NCBI GenBank assembly: GCA_902806575.1
Contig: CADCXD010000010.1
Coordinates: 1,054,001-1,118,000, forward strand
DNA length: 64,000 bases
Reading direction: 5' to 3'
Origin: Jackrogersella multiformis
Lineage: Eukaryota; Ascomycota; Sordariomycetes; Xylariales; Hypoxylaceae
Under the pieces are notes generated by a model. That model saw only the letters and a list, made by a program, of their open reading frames with translations, was not told where the DNA came from and did no database searches. Made by a program: the position numbers and the translations under genes. Shown piece by piece: positions 13,263-24,828 of this stretch. The stretch's first letter is position 1. Every line of letters starts with the position of its first letter.

Positions 13263-13587
13263 CGCCAGATTTTTTTTAAAGGACGATACCTTCGACGAAG
13301 CATTCAGGGGGGAAACTTGAGAAAATGAGGTATCGGACGGAGAGGATATACCTCGCAGGGCACAAGGGGGTGCTGGCTTACGAATTTCCTTCTGTCACTG
13401 AACGGCTGTACCCGAACTAGATATGTGGCATGATTACCTGACGTTTCCATTCTGTTCAGCGCAAAACTATAGGAACGATTGTACGACTATATACCACTTT
13501 CGAGCATACTCTTGCAAATGTCCATTAGGCCGGTTATTTGACATAGAGATGAGCGGCGGGGATGGGAGGGTGCATAATGGGTTCGGT

Positions 13588-13616
13588 ATTGTTATTATTA
13601 TTATTATCATTATTAT
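13588..13616 (+). repeat. TTA trinucleotide microsatellite
   Basis: A run of ATT/TTA units, interrupted once by ATC, lies downstream of the caspase-like gene in non-coding DNA. Confidence 0.8.
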
Positions 13617-14979
13617 ATAGATCAACTCGGTTAACTCTGGAGTTGAACAAATTGTTACTTATCCGGTGATTCTGTTGTGGCTTTTTATTATCTCAAGATA
13701 CGATTTTTCGCCGTAAATCCGAATGGGTCTTAGTTGTTATTTAATAACTCTCCCGGAGCCGTCGATCACTCGCTAAGGTCCTTTCCCCTCTGACAAGGAG
13801 GGGACGCCTTGGAGTCTCAATTTTTATCAATTGTCTTGAATCTCAGCTCTGTGGCGAGCTCGGGGCGTACACTTGCTGTAGAAGATCTGCGTGGCAGCTT
13901 TGCAGCGGTGACCTAGGCGGTCTAGTTAGTACTGTACATGGGCGCGATCTGCCCTATTTGTTACAACTTAGGGGAATTATCTCAGCCCTATAGCCTCAGT
14001 CTACAGACATCAAGACCGGTGAGCAGATCAGATATCGTCGTTCTTGTTGATTGCGGTAATGACGCGCAGTATATTGGATGCCTCGGGGTAAGTACCTATA
14101 TATTTCTACATCTTGCTGCCGCTGCCAAGACGGCTTCCATTTCTCAACTCGTCATCTTCCCAATTTCCATCTCACGACGCACTTAGTAGCTAGAGATCAG
14201 TACCAACATTGTCATTCATTCGCCTCTACATAGGAGAACTCTCTGTTTATATGAATTTAGAATGCCGTTTCTACTTAAGTTCTTATAGCTTAGAGACCTT
14301 CAATCTTCCCTCTCGACAGTTCGGCTTGTGAGACTCGGTGTAATACGGTCTTGGTCTTGTCCGGGGCTTTTTTTTTGTCGAATAGTCCTGCGGACGTAAA
14401 CCGAACGCGGTAATCTTCCCCACATCGTCATCTTAAACAAAGCAAACAGCTTATAATAAGGGGCGACTATGCATGATGCTTCCTCGCGTCACGTTCCTAT
14501 TGGCTCCCAAGCAAACCGCGATGGAGCCTCTGCGGGGAAGTTTCTCGTAGCTCGGTGCGGAGACGAGCTCGTGGGGAGATTCTGCTTACATAGCTGCATA
14601 GTACATGCCTGCCTGCTTACTAGGTGCTAGGTAGGTAGCTAAATGCCTAATCAGTCTTCGCCTACCTTCGCCTTCGCCAGAAAGGTCCGGGGAAGCTCCG
14701 CAAAACCGCCGCCAACGAAGGAAAAAAGAAATTCTAGTATTTCGCCTCACTCCACCTAATCTTACTAGGCACCATCATGAGGACAAAGAAACGTTTAAGC
14801 GGCCGGTTAGTGAGGTCTTGGAAGCATTACGGCGACCGAAGGAGCGCCGATACCAGCGCCTCATATATTCGTTTACCATCGGTGGTAGCCTTATAATCAT
14901 ATCCCGCTAGACTGCAAATACGAACGTCTAGAATAGCAGAATAAGATTGCAAAACGCATAGCTCGAGCGGAGTCCAAGG

Positions 14980-14993
14980 CGGAGTACAGGCGG
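14980..14993 (+). promoter_or_regulatory. AmyR-type binding site, CGG-N8-CGG
   Basis: The sequence CGGAGTACAGGCGG fits the CGGN8CGG consensus known for AmyR, the zinc-cluster activator of fungal amylolytic genes. It lies about 290 bp before the alpha-glucosidase start codon. A further CGG at 14968 lies 9 nt upstream, making three roughly direct repeats of GGCGGAGT-like units. The motif match is seen directly; function is inferred from the downstream gene. Confidence 0.5.
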
Positions 14994-15018
14994 AGTTTGA
15001 TCGTGAACGTTGGGGTAT

Positions 15019-15024
15019 GCGGGG
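15019..15024 (+). promoter_or_regulatory. CreA/Cre1-type carbon repression site
   Basis: GCGGGG matches the SYGGRG consensus of the CreA repressor. A second copy lies at 14532-14537. Both are upstream of the GH31 gene, beside the AmyR-type site. The motif is short and common, so only its placement gives it weight. Confidence 0.3.
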
Positions 15025-15283
15025 ATTGGAGGAGCTGTAGCCAGTCCATCACGATCCTACGTCAAGGGTCGTATGATTACCTAGACGAGACTTACCTCGG
15101 CGAGCACAAAAATGTGTATGTATAAGTTCCGGATGGGGACCGCCACTTAAGATTGTGAACCGTTGACTCGGGTTACGCAGTTTCCACGTGGAGATCGTTG
15201 TCTTGCCATATCTTATATCAGCCTCTCACACGTGGTAGGGCGGATTTGCACCAGTGACGCAAGTTGTCGCACATTGGCTCACA

Positions 15284-18151
15284 ATGGCAAGCCTCTTATT
15301 GTTTATGGCGACGGCGGTCTCGGCTGCTGCTGTCGCAAGAAGAGACTATTCAAGTGACGACCCCCTCACTTCGTGTCCTGGTTACACCGCTTCGAATATT
15401 GTCAAGACGGCGTCGGGTCTAACAGCGGATTTAACGTTGGCTGGCGAGGCTTGTAATGTTTATAGCACAGACTTGAAGGACTTAACTTTAGAAGTCTCGT
15501 ATGACACGGGTATGTGAAGCCATCGTGTAAGGCATCCTATGAGGGCAACACTAATGAGTCTCTAGAGACGAGGCTTCATGTCAAGATCCAGGATGCCGCC
15601 AATGATGTCTATCAGATCCCCGAGTCCGTCTTCCCTCGACCAGATACTCAAGGCTCCGAGGAAGCGCAATCCGCATTGAAGTTCGATTATACAGAAAGCC
15701 CATTCTCCTTCACCGTATCCCGCTCGGATTCGGGTGAGGTCCTATTCGACACCTCAGCCGCTAGCCTGGTATTCGAGTCGCAGTATTTGCGCTTGAGGAC
15801 GAAGCTACCGGAAAACCCGAGTCTGTATGGACTCGGCGAGCATTCGGATCCCTTCATGCTGAACACAACTGACTACATCAGAACTTTTTGGTCGCAGGAT
15901 TCATACGGCGTCCCTGAAGGCGCTAATTTATACGGAAACCACCCTGTGTATTATGAGCACCGCGAATCGGGCACGCATGGTGTGTTCTTCTTGAACTCGA
16001 ACGGCATGGATGTCATGATCAACAACACGGCCGAGTCCGGACAGTATCTTGAGTACAACACGCTCGGCGGAGTGCTTGACTTTTACTTCGTATCTGGCCC
16101 GAGCCCGATCGAGGTCACTCAGCAGTACTCCGAGATCGTTGGTCTTCCGACGATGATGCCTTATTGGGGATTCGGGTTCCACAACTGCCGATACGGGTAC
16201 CAAGATGTATTCGACGTAGCTGAGGTAGTTTATAACTATAGCCAGGCCGGGATCCCGCTGGAGACCATGTGGACCGATATTGATTATATGTATCGTAGAA
16301 GGGTGAGTCCCTCTCGAAATCCCTAATTATCCCCTGACTAATGGTCATTAGGTATTCTCCCTCGACCCAGATAGATTCCCCTTGCACAAAATGCGCGAGC
16401 TGGTCGACTATTTGCACGCACATAACCAACATTATATCGTCATGGTAGATCCCGCTGTGGCCTACGAAGACTTCCCAGCTGCCTTCCAGCGAGGAGTCGA
16501 CGACAACATCTTCCTGCTTCGCGAGAACGGTTCGGTGTGGAAGGGCGTCGTCTGGCCCGGTGTGACTGCGTTCCCGGATTGGTTTTCGGCAAACATCAGC
16601 AACTACTGGAACAATGAGTTCTCCCAATTCTTTTCGCCAGAAGATGGAGTTGACATCGATGCTCTATGGATCGACATGAACGAGCCTTCCAACTTCCCGT
16701 GCAACTTCCCGTGCGATAACCCCGATGCTTCCGCCGTAGGCTACCCGCCGGAGCCGCCTCCGGTAAGATCTCCTCCTAGAGCCCTGCCAGGCTTCTCCTG
16801 CGACTTCCAGCCCGAAGGAACCGATTGCGCAAAAACCGAAGTAAGGTCTGTGGAAATCCGCGACAGCATGCCTCGGGCCCACTTCGACAACCTCGTCGTC
16901 TCGCCACGCCAGACGGAAGGCGAGCAGAAGGGGCTTCCCGACCGTGATCTGCTCTTCCCCAAGTACGCGATCCACAACAAGGCCGCCAACGAGGACAGCT
17001 GGAACGCGGCCGAGGGCGGGATCTCGAACAAGACGGTGAACACCGACGTGATCCACCAGAACGGCCTCACCATGTACGACACCCATAATCTGTACGGCAC
17101 CATGATGTCCCTCGCATCCCACGAAGCCATGCTCCAACGACGGCCTACCGTGCGGCCGCTGATCATCACGCGCTCGACGTTCGCCGGCGCGGGCACCAAG
17201 GTGGGCCACTGGCTGGGCGACAACCTATCGACGTGGGACCACTACCGGCTCGCGATCCGCAGCATGATGGCCTTCGCGTCGGTGTACCAAGTGCCGATGG
17301 TGGGCGCGGACACCTGCGGGTTCGGCGACAACACGACGGAGCAGCTGTGCGCGCGGTGGGTGGCGCTCGGGGCGTTCTCGCCCTTCTACCGCGTGCACAA
17401 CAGCCTGGACATGGTGCCGCAGGAGTTCTACCGGTGGGAGGCGACGGCGGCGTCGGGCCGCAAGTTCATCGACATCCGCTACCGCCTGCTGGACTACATG
17501 TACACGGCCCTGCACGCGCAGACGCGGGACGGCACGCCCATGGTCAACCCGCTCTTCTACCTGTACCCGCAGGACCGCAACACGTACGCCCTGGACCTGC
17601 AGTACTTCCTGGGCCCGGCGCTGCTCGTCGCGCCCGTGACGGAGGAGAACAGCACGAGCGTCGACGTGTACCTGCCCGACGACGTCTTCTACGACTGGTA
17701 CACGCACGAGCGAGTCGTGGGCGAAGGCAAGGCCGTCGCGGTCGAGGACCAGGCGTGGACGGACCTGCCGCTCTACCTGCGGGGCGGCGCGGTCGTGCCG
17801 TTGCGCGCCGAGTCGGCTAACACCACGGCGGAACTGCGCACCAAGCCCTTCGAGATCCTGGTGGCCGTGGGCAAGGACGGGAAGGCAAGCGGCAGCCTGT
17901 ACCTGGACGACGGCGAGAGCGTCGAGCAGCCCGGCACGAGCGACATCTCGTTCGACTACGCGGACGGCGTGCTTACCGTCGCCGGCACGTTCGGGTACAA
18001 CGCGGACGAGCTAAGGGTCGCGAAGGTCACGTTCCTGGGTGCCGGGGGTGCTGGGAAGGGTGGGTGCAAGCGCGCAGCCAAGAATGCGATTACCGTGGAG
18101 GTGGATAGGCCGCTTACCGAGGCGTTTACTGTTGAAGTTGGCAAGGCGTAG
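15284..18151 (+). CDS. Secreted alpha-glucosidase (maltase), glycoside hydrolase family 31
   Basis: Three exons (15284-15509, 15566-16302, 16352-18151) join in phase to 920 aa, the usual size of fungal AgdB/AgdC-type enzymes. It begins with a signal peptide ([14 protein letters not shown]), then ARR, a possible Kex2 site. The nucleophile motif [12 protein letters not shown] places the catalytic Asp at 429. HWLGDN places the acid/base Asp at 611. The enzyme releases glucose from non-reducing ends of maltose, starch and glycogen fragments outside the cell. An AmyR-type and two CreA-type sites lie upstream, suggesting induction by maltose and glucose repression. The last exon turns very GC-rich from about 17150, creating long open frames on other strands that are shadows. 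The start could also be a GTG 30 nt upstream, but the ATG directly gives the signal peptide. Confidence 0.93.
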
Positions 18152-19530
18152 TATAGGTATAAGCGCAAGCCTAAGAGAGCAAAAAATAAACCAGAGCGAT
18201 TAGACGTTGGGTTATTGGGTAATGCGGAACTATACATGGTTAGCCGATCTATTTATGATGTATATACTTATAACATGATGAATATGCTTATCATACTTGG
18301 ATATTTCGCCTACTTGCCTTTCCCCTAGAATAAGGGGGTTGTTTTTTATGTATTATATTAGTACAGCAGGATAAACTTATATCGTCCCCCTCCCTCTCCC
18401 AAATTCTTTTTTACCTTACCTGCATCGCAATCATCCACGGCCTCTTTACTAGGTACGCTATAGAAACGAGCTATTGCCGTACGAAATACCGAGAATACGA
18501 CTTCTAGAGACTTAAAGGGGCAATGAAGATATGAGGCGCCCCGTTTGCACAGCAGGCACTCGGTCGCTGAAACTGGTCTTAATCGAAACCACCCCGTCGG
18601 TTATCTATTCTGTAGGTAATAAATCTGCATTGCCGATTTGCTCCCCACGGGGTCGGGTGTGATATTCCTGGGGAAACCTGGTTTCCGACACCGAGGTAGG
18701 TAGTACATAGCTTCTAGTCCGCCGATATCGAAGATATTTATGGGTTCCTGAGATAGAAATTGGTAAACTATTTCTACATCAGTTATAGTATATCAATGGA
18801 TTCTATCTGGTGAGAATTTTTTTTTTTTTTGCATATCTGGATCGCCAGCGAGGATGGATAGGTACTCAAGACTCAATGAGGTTCGAGTGTACCTGAGGGA
18901 CAACTTTGAATGTCCCCAACTACCTCCTATTCATAGGATAGAATAAACTAATGACACAAGAACGGACGAATGAATTATTTAGCTAGGTATCTATAAATGT
19001 TAGATGGGATGAAACTCTGGTCCGTGAGCCTACCGAAAAAAGGGGACCACAAGTGTAACGATGCCGTCCTACACTTGAAGTACCTAGGCTACCTATTTCA
19101 AGAACCAAGTCTAATCCATTTCCAATGTTTTTTATCTTCACCGATCCATAAATTTTCATTATCATAGTAAAACTCGAGAGAATGATTATTATTGGGTCAG
19201 GGTTGCTCCGTGTTGCTCGTGTGTCGTTAACAAACAAATTTCGACCGCTGCCGTCTGCAACCACCCAGAGATGTTTAAGACCGGGCGACCATCTTAAAAG
19301 CACCAAACAAAATCTATAAACCCGTCGAGGCTCACAGTACAGAAACCACGACAGGTTTTTTAGTCTTGCCACTTTATTTCCTATTTTTCTTTTTCCCTTT
19401 CCCCCCCTTTTTTACACGTCCAATTTTTACGATTTGAAAAGAAATCGTCCTTGATTGCCTACACCCGCCTTGATTAATTATCTATCCCATCGCATCGTAC
19501 TACCGTCCCCGGCACACACACTTCGCCAAC
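18152..19530. other. Intergenic spacer
   Basis: About 1.4 kb. It holds the 3' flank of the alpha-glucosidase gene, a T run near 18818-18830 and, from about 19370, a pyrimidine-rich stretch that looks like the promoter and leader of the next gene. An antisense open frame at 18983-19372 has no recognisable features. Confidence 0.55.
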
Positions 19531-20840
19531 ATGGGTGAAGTAATAATATATGACTCCGATATCGATATCTCGAATGGTACCTGCTTCTATGCCGTCAACA
19601 CGCAATCTAGGCAGGATTACATTCCTTGCGGCAACGTCGGCCTCGGACGTGACTGGACCTGCTGCGTCGCGGGAGACATCTGCCTTGGTGACTCGGCATG
19701 TTACCATCGCCACTGTGAGTACAAGACTCGATACTAGACGCCCTTCTACAAGAAAGCGACCAAGCTACCGCAGCAGTTACTAACGAGACATTTTTTCAAA
19801 TAGTTGACATCACCTACCTAGCCGGCTGCACAGACCCAGATTATAAGGATTCTTCCTGCCCCTTCAAGAACGGATTCGGCAGCCAACAGTGGGTCGGGCT
19901 AGAGAACTGCGGATATGACACAGACATATGGGCAGGCTGCAAGGAATCGGGAGACGTGCCCGGCTCGAAGCCACCGGCGGCTTGCACATGCTCCCCAGAC
20001 ACCGAGGTCCTAAGTGACAAGCCCAAACTTGACAACATCGCGCAACTCCCCACAAGCATAGGTGGATCGATCTCGTGGTATGACGGGATGAGGCCAGAAA
20101 TCACGATAACAGATACCACGACGCCGAGCGTGATAGAAACGGCAACGACAACAACAACGGTGACTTCGTCATCGACGCTCTCGACAGCAACCTCGACATC
20201 CACCCCGATCCCCGTACCGGCGCCCATAGACTCCACCCCATCGACCGACAGCCCCGCCACGCCCCCCTCCACCTCGCCCGACCTCTCGACCAGCACGCCC
20301 ACCGGCACGAACCTCTCCAGCGCGGCGCAAGTAGGCATCGGCGTGGGTGCGGGCCTCGGCGCCGTCTTCCTCGGGTGTCTCGTGTACCTCGCCTTCCTGC
20401 TGCGCAAGCGCAAGGGGGTGCAGCGCGCCAACGCCATGGCGGCGCCCGACCTGCCCAGCGGCTCCGGCTCCGGTCCTGCGATGGCGCTCGCGCCGCGCGG
20501 CGGCGGCAGCAACAACAACAACGACCCGACCAGCCCGACGTGCACGGAGCTCGCGGCCGACGAGCCCAAGCACGGCCCGACCTCGCCCGCGTCCTCGCTG
20601 GGCCGGAGACAGTACCTCGCGTACAACCCGCACCTGCACGGCAACTACGCGGACGGCGGCGGCGCCGAGGCCCCCATCTCCCCGCTGAGCATGAACGCCG
20701 TGGTGTGGGAGCACGGGAGCGCTGGCGCGCAGGGCGGCGGCGGGGATAAGAAGGAGGAGGAGGAGGGAGCTGCCGGCGCGGAACAGCAGAGGCATAAGTC
20801 GGCGCCTCCTGCCGTGATCATTCACGAGTTGGAAGGATGA
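19531..20840 (+). CDS. Cys-rich single-pass membrane protein, sensor-like
   Basis: Two exons (19531-19714 and 19804-20840) join in phase to 406 aa. The intron starts GTGAGT and has an ACTAAC branch point. Residues 1-155 hold about 15 Cys in an arrangement common to a fungal protein family (IPCGN, WTCCVAGDICL, ACYH, YLAGCTDPDY, W-GC). Then come a Ser/Thr/Pro-rich stalk (about 185-265), one membrane helix (about 274-298, VGIGVGAGLGAVFLGCLVYLAF) followed by the stop-transfer sequence RKRK, and a basic to acidic low-complexity tail. The layout recalls cell-wall stress sensors, but no WSC or Mid2 domain is clear. No signal peptide precedes the Cys domain. The start ATG has a good context (CAACATGG). 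Function unknown; a surface sensor is an inference. Confidence 0.8.
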
Positions 20841-21556
20841 AGGGGGTTTGCCTGCCTGCTTACTTACCAGATTTTACTTACGAGGGATCAAAGATAAGCG
20901 AATGTAAGAGAATAATCAGGGATCGAGGATCGGTGATCGAGAACAAGGAAGGGCATGACTAGGTGTTCAGGGGTATTCGTCGTCGTCCATCCCAAAGGAC
21001 TGCTTGCTTGCTTGCCTGTTTGTTTGTTTGTTTTCTCGCTTGCTACATTAGGTACCTAGGTATCTACGCCCTGCGTTGCCGAGCCAAGAGCTGTACGTTT
21101 CCGAGGATTAGTTGGCGAATGGTACTCGACGTCGAGTAATCGAGTATGATTGGCTGGGAAAGTCTGACACAGCATAGCTGCATAACTGCGGTAGTAGATT
21201 AATTGAGCCCTGAAAACTGCTTATGCCTTCTAAGTACATGCTTATTGTCATCGTCACGTCTCTATCTCGTCTCCACCTTATTGCGTGAATCTCACATATC
21301 CAGTAGTCCGTAAGACGAATGTCTGTTATTTTGAAACAATCTATGGTGCCCTCTCTCTCTCAGATAATTAATGTGAGTGAATTTCCTGTTCAACATCGTA
21401 GCCGCTGCCGATTCCATGTTAGCCGTAAGGTATAAATCGTTATATGTGTTGATTAATATTTCCTTATCCGGTAACCCGAGTCTCTCGTTACCAATACAGT
21501 TTGAACCATCCCTAACCCTATCAGTTTCTAGCTTTGTGTATTGCATTTGGCTAGCC
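20841..21556. other. Intergenic spacer with tetranucleotide microsatellite
   Basis: About 0.7 kb. It contains a TGCT/TGTT tetranucleotide run at 21001-21034 and a CCTAGG palindrome at about 21052-21063. No coding content was recognised apart from an open frame that simply extends the downstream hydrolase frame upstream of its ATG. Confidence 0.5.
21001..21034 (+). repeat. Tetranucleotide microsatellite (TGCT)n(TGTT)n
   Basis: Four-base units, first TGCT-like and then TGTT-like, run through 34 bases in non-coding DNA between the Cys-rich membrane protein gene and the hydrolase gene. Confidence 0.8.
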
Positions 21557-22715
21557 ATGGCGAGTGATACGAAAGCAGATACTTCCGCCCTCCATCGGCG
21601 GGAGGTATTCTACGTGGGCGGACAATACGTGCCCGATGCCAACGGCAACCACACGTTACAAGGGCAGATGTACGTTGAGAGGCTTATCCCCATAGAAGAA
21701 AAGGGAGGCCCAAGCAGGTCATTCCCTCTCGTGTTCATACATGGCATGACAAGATCAGGCATGGTAGGTTTTTCATAACCCCTTTGCCTCAATCGGTCGA
21801 CGGTGTTATATATTGACTACATGCGGCTAGGATTGGCTCACGAAGCCTGACGGACAGCCGGGTTGGGCCTCGTACTTTTTATCTCAGGGGTTCGAATGCT
21901 ACCTCGTAGATCTACCCTTTCGAGGTCGGAGTCCATGGTATCCCGGCAACGGGACTATGATCTCGTACCCAGCCGAGACAATTCAAGCTACCTTCACGGC
22001 CTGCCAGGATTTGGGGACGTGGCCACAGGCAAAACTACATACCCAGTGGCCCGGCGCCGGCAAGATAGGGGACCCCATATTCGATCAGTTCTATGCCTCG
22101 GGGCTCCAGGTCCTGAACGACCCTGCGACGGAAGAAAAGGCATCCCAAATAGCCTGCGCTGCGCTGCTCGACCGCATCGGCAAGCCCGTCATCCTAGTAG
22201 GCCACTCAGCCGGCGGATCGATTCCCTGGCTCACTGCCGATATTCGTCCGAGTCTAGTAAAAATGATCGTAGCTCTCGAGCCTCCCGGTCCGCCGTTCTT
22301 TAAAGTCGGTATCAGGCCTGGATCGAGTGCTCCTTATGGTATATCTAACGCGCCTATCACCTACAGCCCGCCTGTAAACGACCCAGCCGTAGACCTTGTC
22401 AAGACCACCGTCCAGGCACCATCCCCCAACACGAAAGACTGTACCCTACAGGCCGAAGTCCCGGCGCCACGACAGCTAGTTAACTTAGCACTTATAAGGG
22501 TGCTGGTAGTGACTGCGCCAGCATCGTACCATGCGCAGTACGATTGGGGCACGGTTTTGTGCCTACGGCAGGCAGGTGTCAAGAACTTAGACCATCTAAA
22601 GCTTGAGGAGAAAGGCATAAATGGCAATGGACACATGATGTTTATGGAGAAGAATAGTGACGAAGTGGCTGCGGAGATCGTGAGATGGATCGACGGATAC
22701 CAATTAACGGAGTAA
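21557..22715 (+). CDS. Alpha/beta-hydrolase, esterase/lipase-like
   Basis: Two exons (21557-21763 and 21831-22715) join in phase 0 to 363 aa. The oxyanion region is LVFIHGMTRSGM followed by DWLTKPDGQPGWASYFLSQG. The nucleophile elbow is VGHSAGG with Ser195. GNGHMMFMEKN near residue 330 provides the catalytic His. The acid residue is not assigned with confidence. The layout matches fungal alpha/beta hydrolases of the broad PF12697 type that act on unknown small esters. The chosen ATG gives no clear signal peptide (MASDTKADTSALHRREVFYVGG); relatives often have one, so an upstream start or 5' exon is possible. The substrate cannot be inferred. Confidence 0.82.
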
Positions 22716-23302
22716 GGGAATTATTTACGTGGACTATCGCCAAGCTTCCTTGAATTCGATTAATATAGCCTAACTCTCATTATTGATTAGTATAGCCAAG
22801 AATAATCGGGTATACTGCGTGGTCCGCGATTTCCACTAGTATGTATCGGCCAGAAAACAGATGTTGTAAGCTCCGAGAGACAGTTACAAATATGCATGCC
22901 GTGTAACCCTTTTGGGATGCGTTCCCTACGATGTGGCCTAACACACTTAACCGGTGTGTATACGTGAGTACATAAGGTACCTAGGCTGACTTGTCCGGCA
23001 AGCCACATCCCTTTAACTGGATAGATCAGCACACCATATCGGGTTTCAGCCCGGCCCGCCGTCCCTGCAGCACTAGATGCACTGTAGCTGTTGTTAAGCC
23101 ATTTCTATATGGGTGTGTAGTGCTGGAGCTGACGCCAATGGCGCTGTGTGTTTGAACCGATTTAGTGATCGGTCCGGGCTCCTTTCTCCAGGGAGTCTAC
23201 CCAGCTGCCTAGGCGGCAGTGATATTCTTGTTTGAATAAGGGATTAAAAAAAGATCACTGCTGAAAGTCTTCCTCCAGATTTTTGCCAATGGCATATTAT
23301 TT
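22716..23302. other. Convergent spacer
   Basis: About 590 bp between the ends of the hydrolase gene (+) and the receptor gene (-). It should contain both terminators. No gene or notable structure was recognised. Confidence 0.5.
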
Positions 23303-24828
23303 TCATATCTGGCTATCCCCGTTCAGAACTGGTTGAGGTAGCCGAACAAAACTAGACCCCTTCCTCAACTGTGTATGGTAATCTTCGTCGATTGATGAGA
23401 GTTCATCATAAGTGGTTGGCATACCACTCGTCAGCCTAGATATGGGACAGTGAGCCTTAGACATGAATGATCTCATTCCTAGCTTTGCAACTTGGGGAGT
23501 TTGTGGTAGTCCCATTTCCGAGATATTCGTATCAAGGTTGCTCGGTTTGAATTCCAAGTCACTACTGTTATACCCCCGAAGCATGATGAGTCCCACTAGC
23601 GATCCCCACGAGGCAGTTTTCGTGAGCTTGTGAAATACTACACACACGACCGGCATGCAACTACACGAGATGCCAACGTTGAGTTCGGCCGCTCTGAAAA
23701 TATTGTCAGTTCTGACGCCACGCAGGGGCACATAGCAGCGTACTTACGTGAGCGCATACGTCAAAGTAGCAAGCCAACTCGAGTCATAAGATTTAAACAC
23801 TTGAAAGCGATAAACTGTAGATATGATAGAGAAGACACAGGCCCTAAAATAGCTAGATCAGTAGGGATCGCATCAGCTTTAGAGAATGATAATGCGTACA
23901 ACAATCCGGTGAGAAATATACAGCAAATGCCAAATTTCCGTTTCGGTGGTAATTGAACGTTAAGAGTAAGGCCAACAGGGATAGCAAGCAAGAAAAAGTC
24001 CGAAACGATGCTGAAGATACCCATAGTGATCCAGAGTGGCCTCTGTGGTATCGAACAGGCTTTGTCGGGGTCAAAGGTCAAGGAATACGTAACCGGCATA
24101 TGCGTTTCCCCAACAGCTGGTCCGCATACGATCGTATCTACGATGAAGCTGGCAGAATAAAAGAGCACGATAACCACAAGTGAAGTCCATATAAGAATCT
24201 TGGCGCTCTTTGCCGGCCGAAAAATGCGAAGATAAAGGGCTAGAAGAGACGATTTGAGGAGAATAGCCGAGCCGGAATACAGACCAATCGTTATAAGTGA
24301 GTCCTAATATTCCGGTCAGCGTGGAGCCATGATCATAATAATACTTGGTGTGGATATTGTACCCTTAATACGGCATAGGCGTTGAGTTCGGACGGTGAGC
24401 TTTTGAGAGCTACTATGATGAGCTTTGATCGTTCGGAGATGGAGATTGCCAATCATTACGGACCTACAAACACGAGAGCACAATAAGAAGTGTCGATAAC
24501 CTAACAAATTCTTATTAGCTTCCTAGGCCTCGATGCGACATAAGTAGAATCCACTCACTGCTGCACCTAGGCAAAGGACTTAACTATAGCGATTAGCATA
24601 TTGCTTTTAGGAGTCGCGGGAGTAATACTTACTGTCATCTACCCCAAAGCTGCAACTCACCCATATTCTAGTATAAATGCGCAATACTAGAAAACAGTAC
24701 ATCACTGCTAGAGTCACACTCGTGATTGTTATCGCAGCCGGAGTTACCCACGATGGGTAGTCAAAATTGAGTATCACTCCAGACGGAGACTCCGAACTTG
24801 ATACCAGAGAGGAATTAAGAGCAGACAT
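23303..24828 (-). CDS. Pth11-like seven-helix receptor (fungal rhodopsin-domain integral membrane protein)
   Basis: The gene looks broken in single frames but resolves to seven exons: 24828-24633, 24566-24559, 24500-24464, 24412-24363, 24303-23900, 23852-23748, 23693-23303, giving 396 aa. The last three exons are well supported by splice signals and phase. Joined, they give the family's segments SLLALYLRIFRP, a Cys pair in the extracellular loop, WITMGIFSIVSDFFLLAIP, YDSSWLATLTYALTAAELNVGI and SCSCMPV. The N-terminal exon ends in FGVDD, the conserved site after helix 1. Exons 2 to 4 are tentative, including an 8-nt exon flanked by strong sites. The ATG at 24826-24828 gives a short Ser-rich outside segment before helix 1. 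Pth11-type receptors sense surface or nutrient cues, in Magnaporthe upstream of cAMP signalling; the ligand here is unknown. The cytosolic tail is about 100 residues. Confidence 0.75.

Larger units (their letters stand above)
13263..15283. other. Intergenic region and promoter of the alpha-glucosidase gene
   Basis: About 2 kb without a supported gene. It holds a TTA-type microsatellite at 13588-13616. In the last 750 bases are several CGG triplets and GCGGGG sites placed as expected for a starch/maltose-inducible, carbon-repressed promoter. Open frames at 13423-13620 and 13938-14186 have no recognisable content. Confidence 0.55.

Noticed and set aside
17225..17820. Long open frames of 160 and 195 codons on both strands inside the GH31 gene
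   Set aside because: They arise from very high GC in the true frame; their products are Arg/Ala/Gly-rich composition artefacts.
7534..18151. A starch-utilisation cluster (hexose transporter plus alpha-glucosidase)
   Set aside because: The two genes are about 6 kb apart with an unrelated caspase-like gene between them and no regulator or amylase nearby; the proximity is probably incidental.
20169..20825. A 218-codon antisense frame over the tail of the Cys-rich membrane protein gene
   Set aside because: Antisense shadow of GC-rich low-complexity sequence, no protein-like features.
23303..24828. Pth11-like gene as a frameshifted pseudogene
   Set aside because: The apparent frameshift near 23850-23900 disappears when a 47-nt intron (23853-23899) is removed, which restores the conserved YDSSWLATLTYALTAAE segment; the remaining exons can also be joined in phase.
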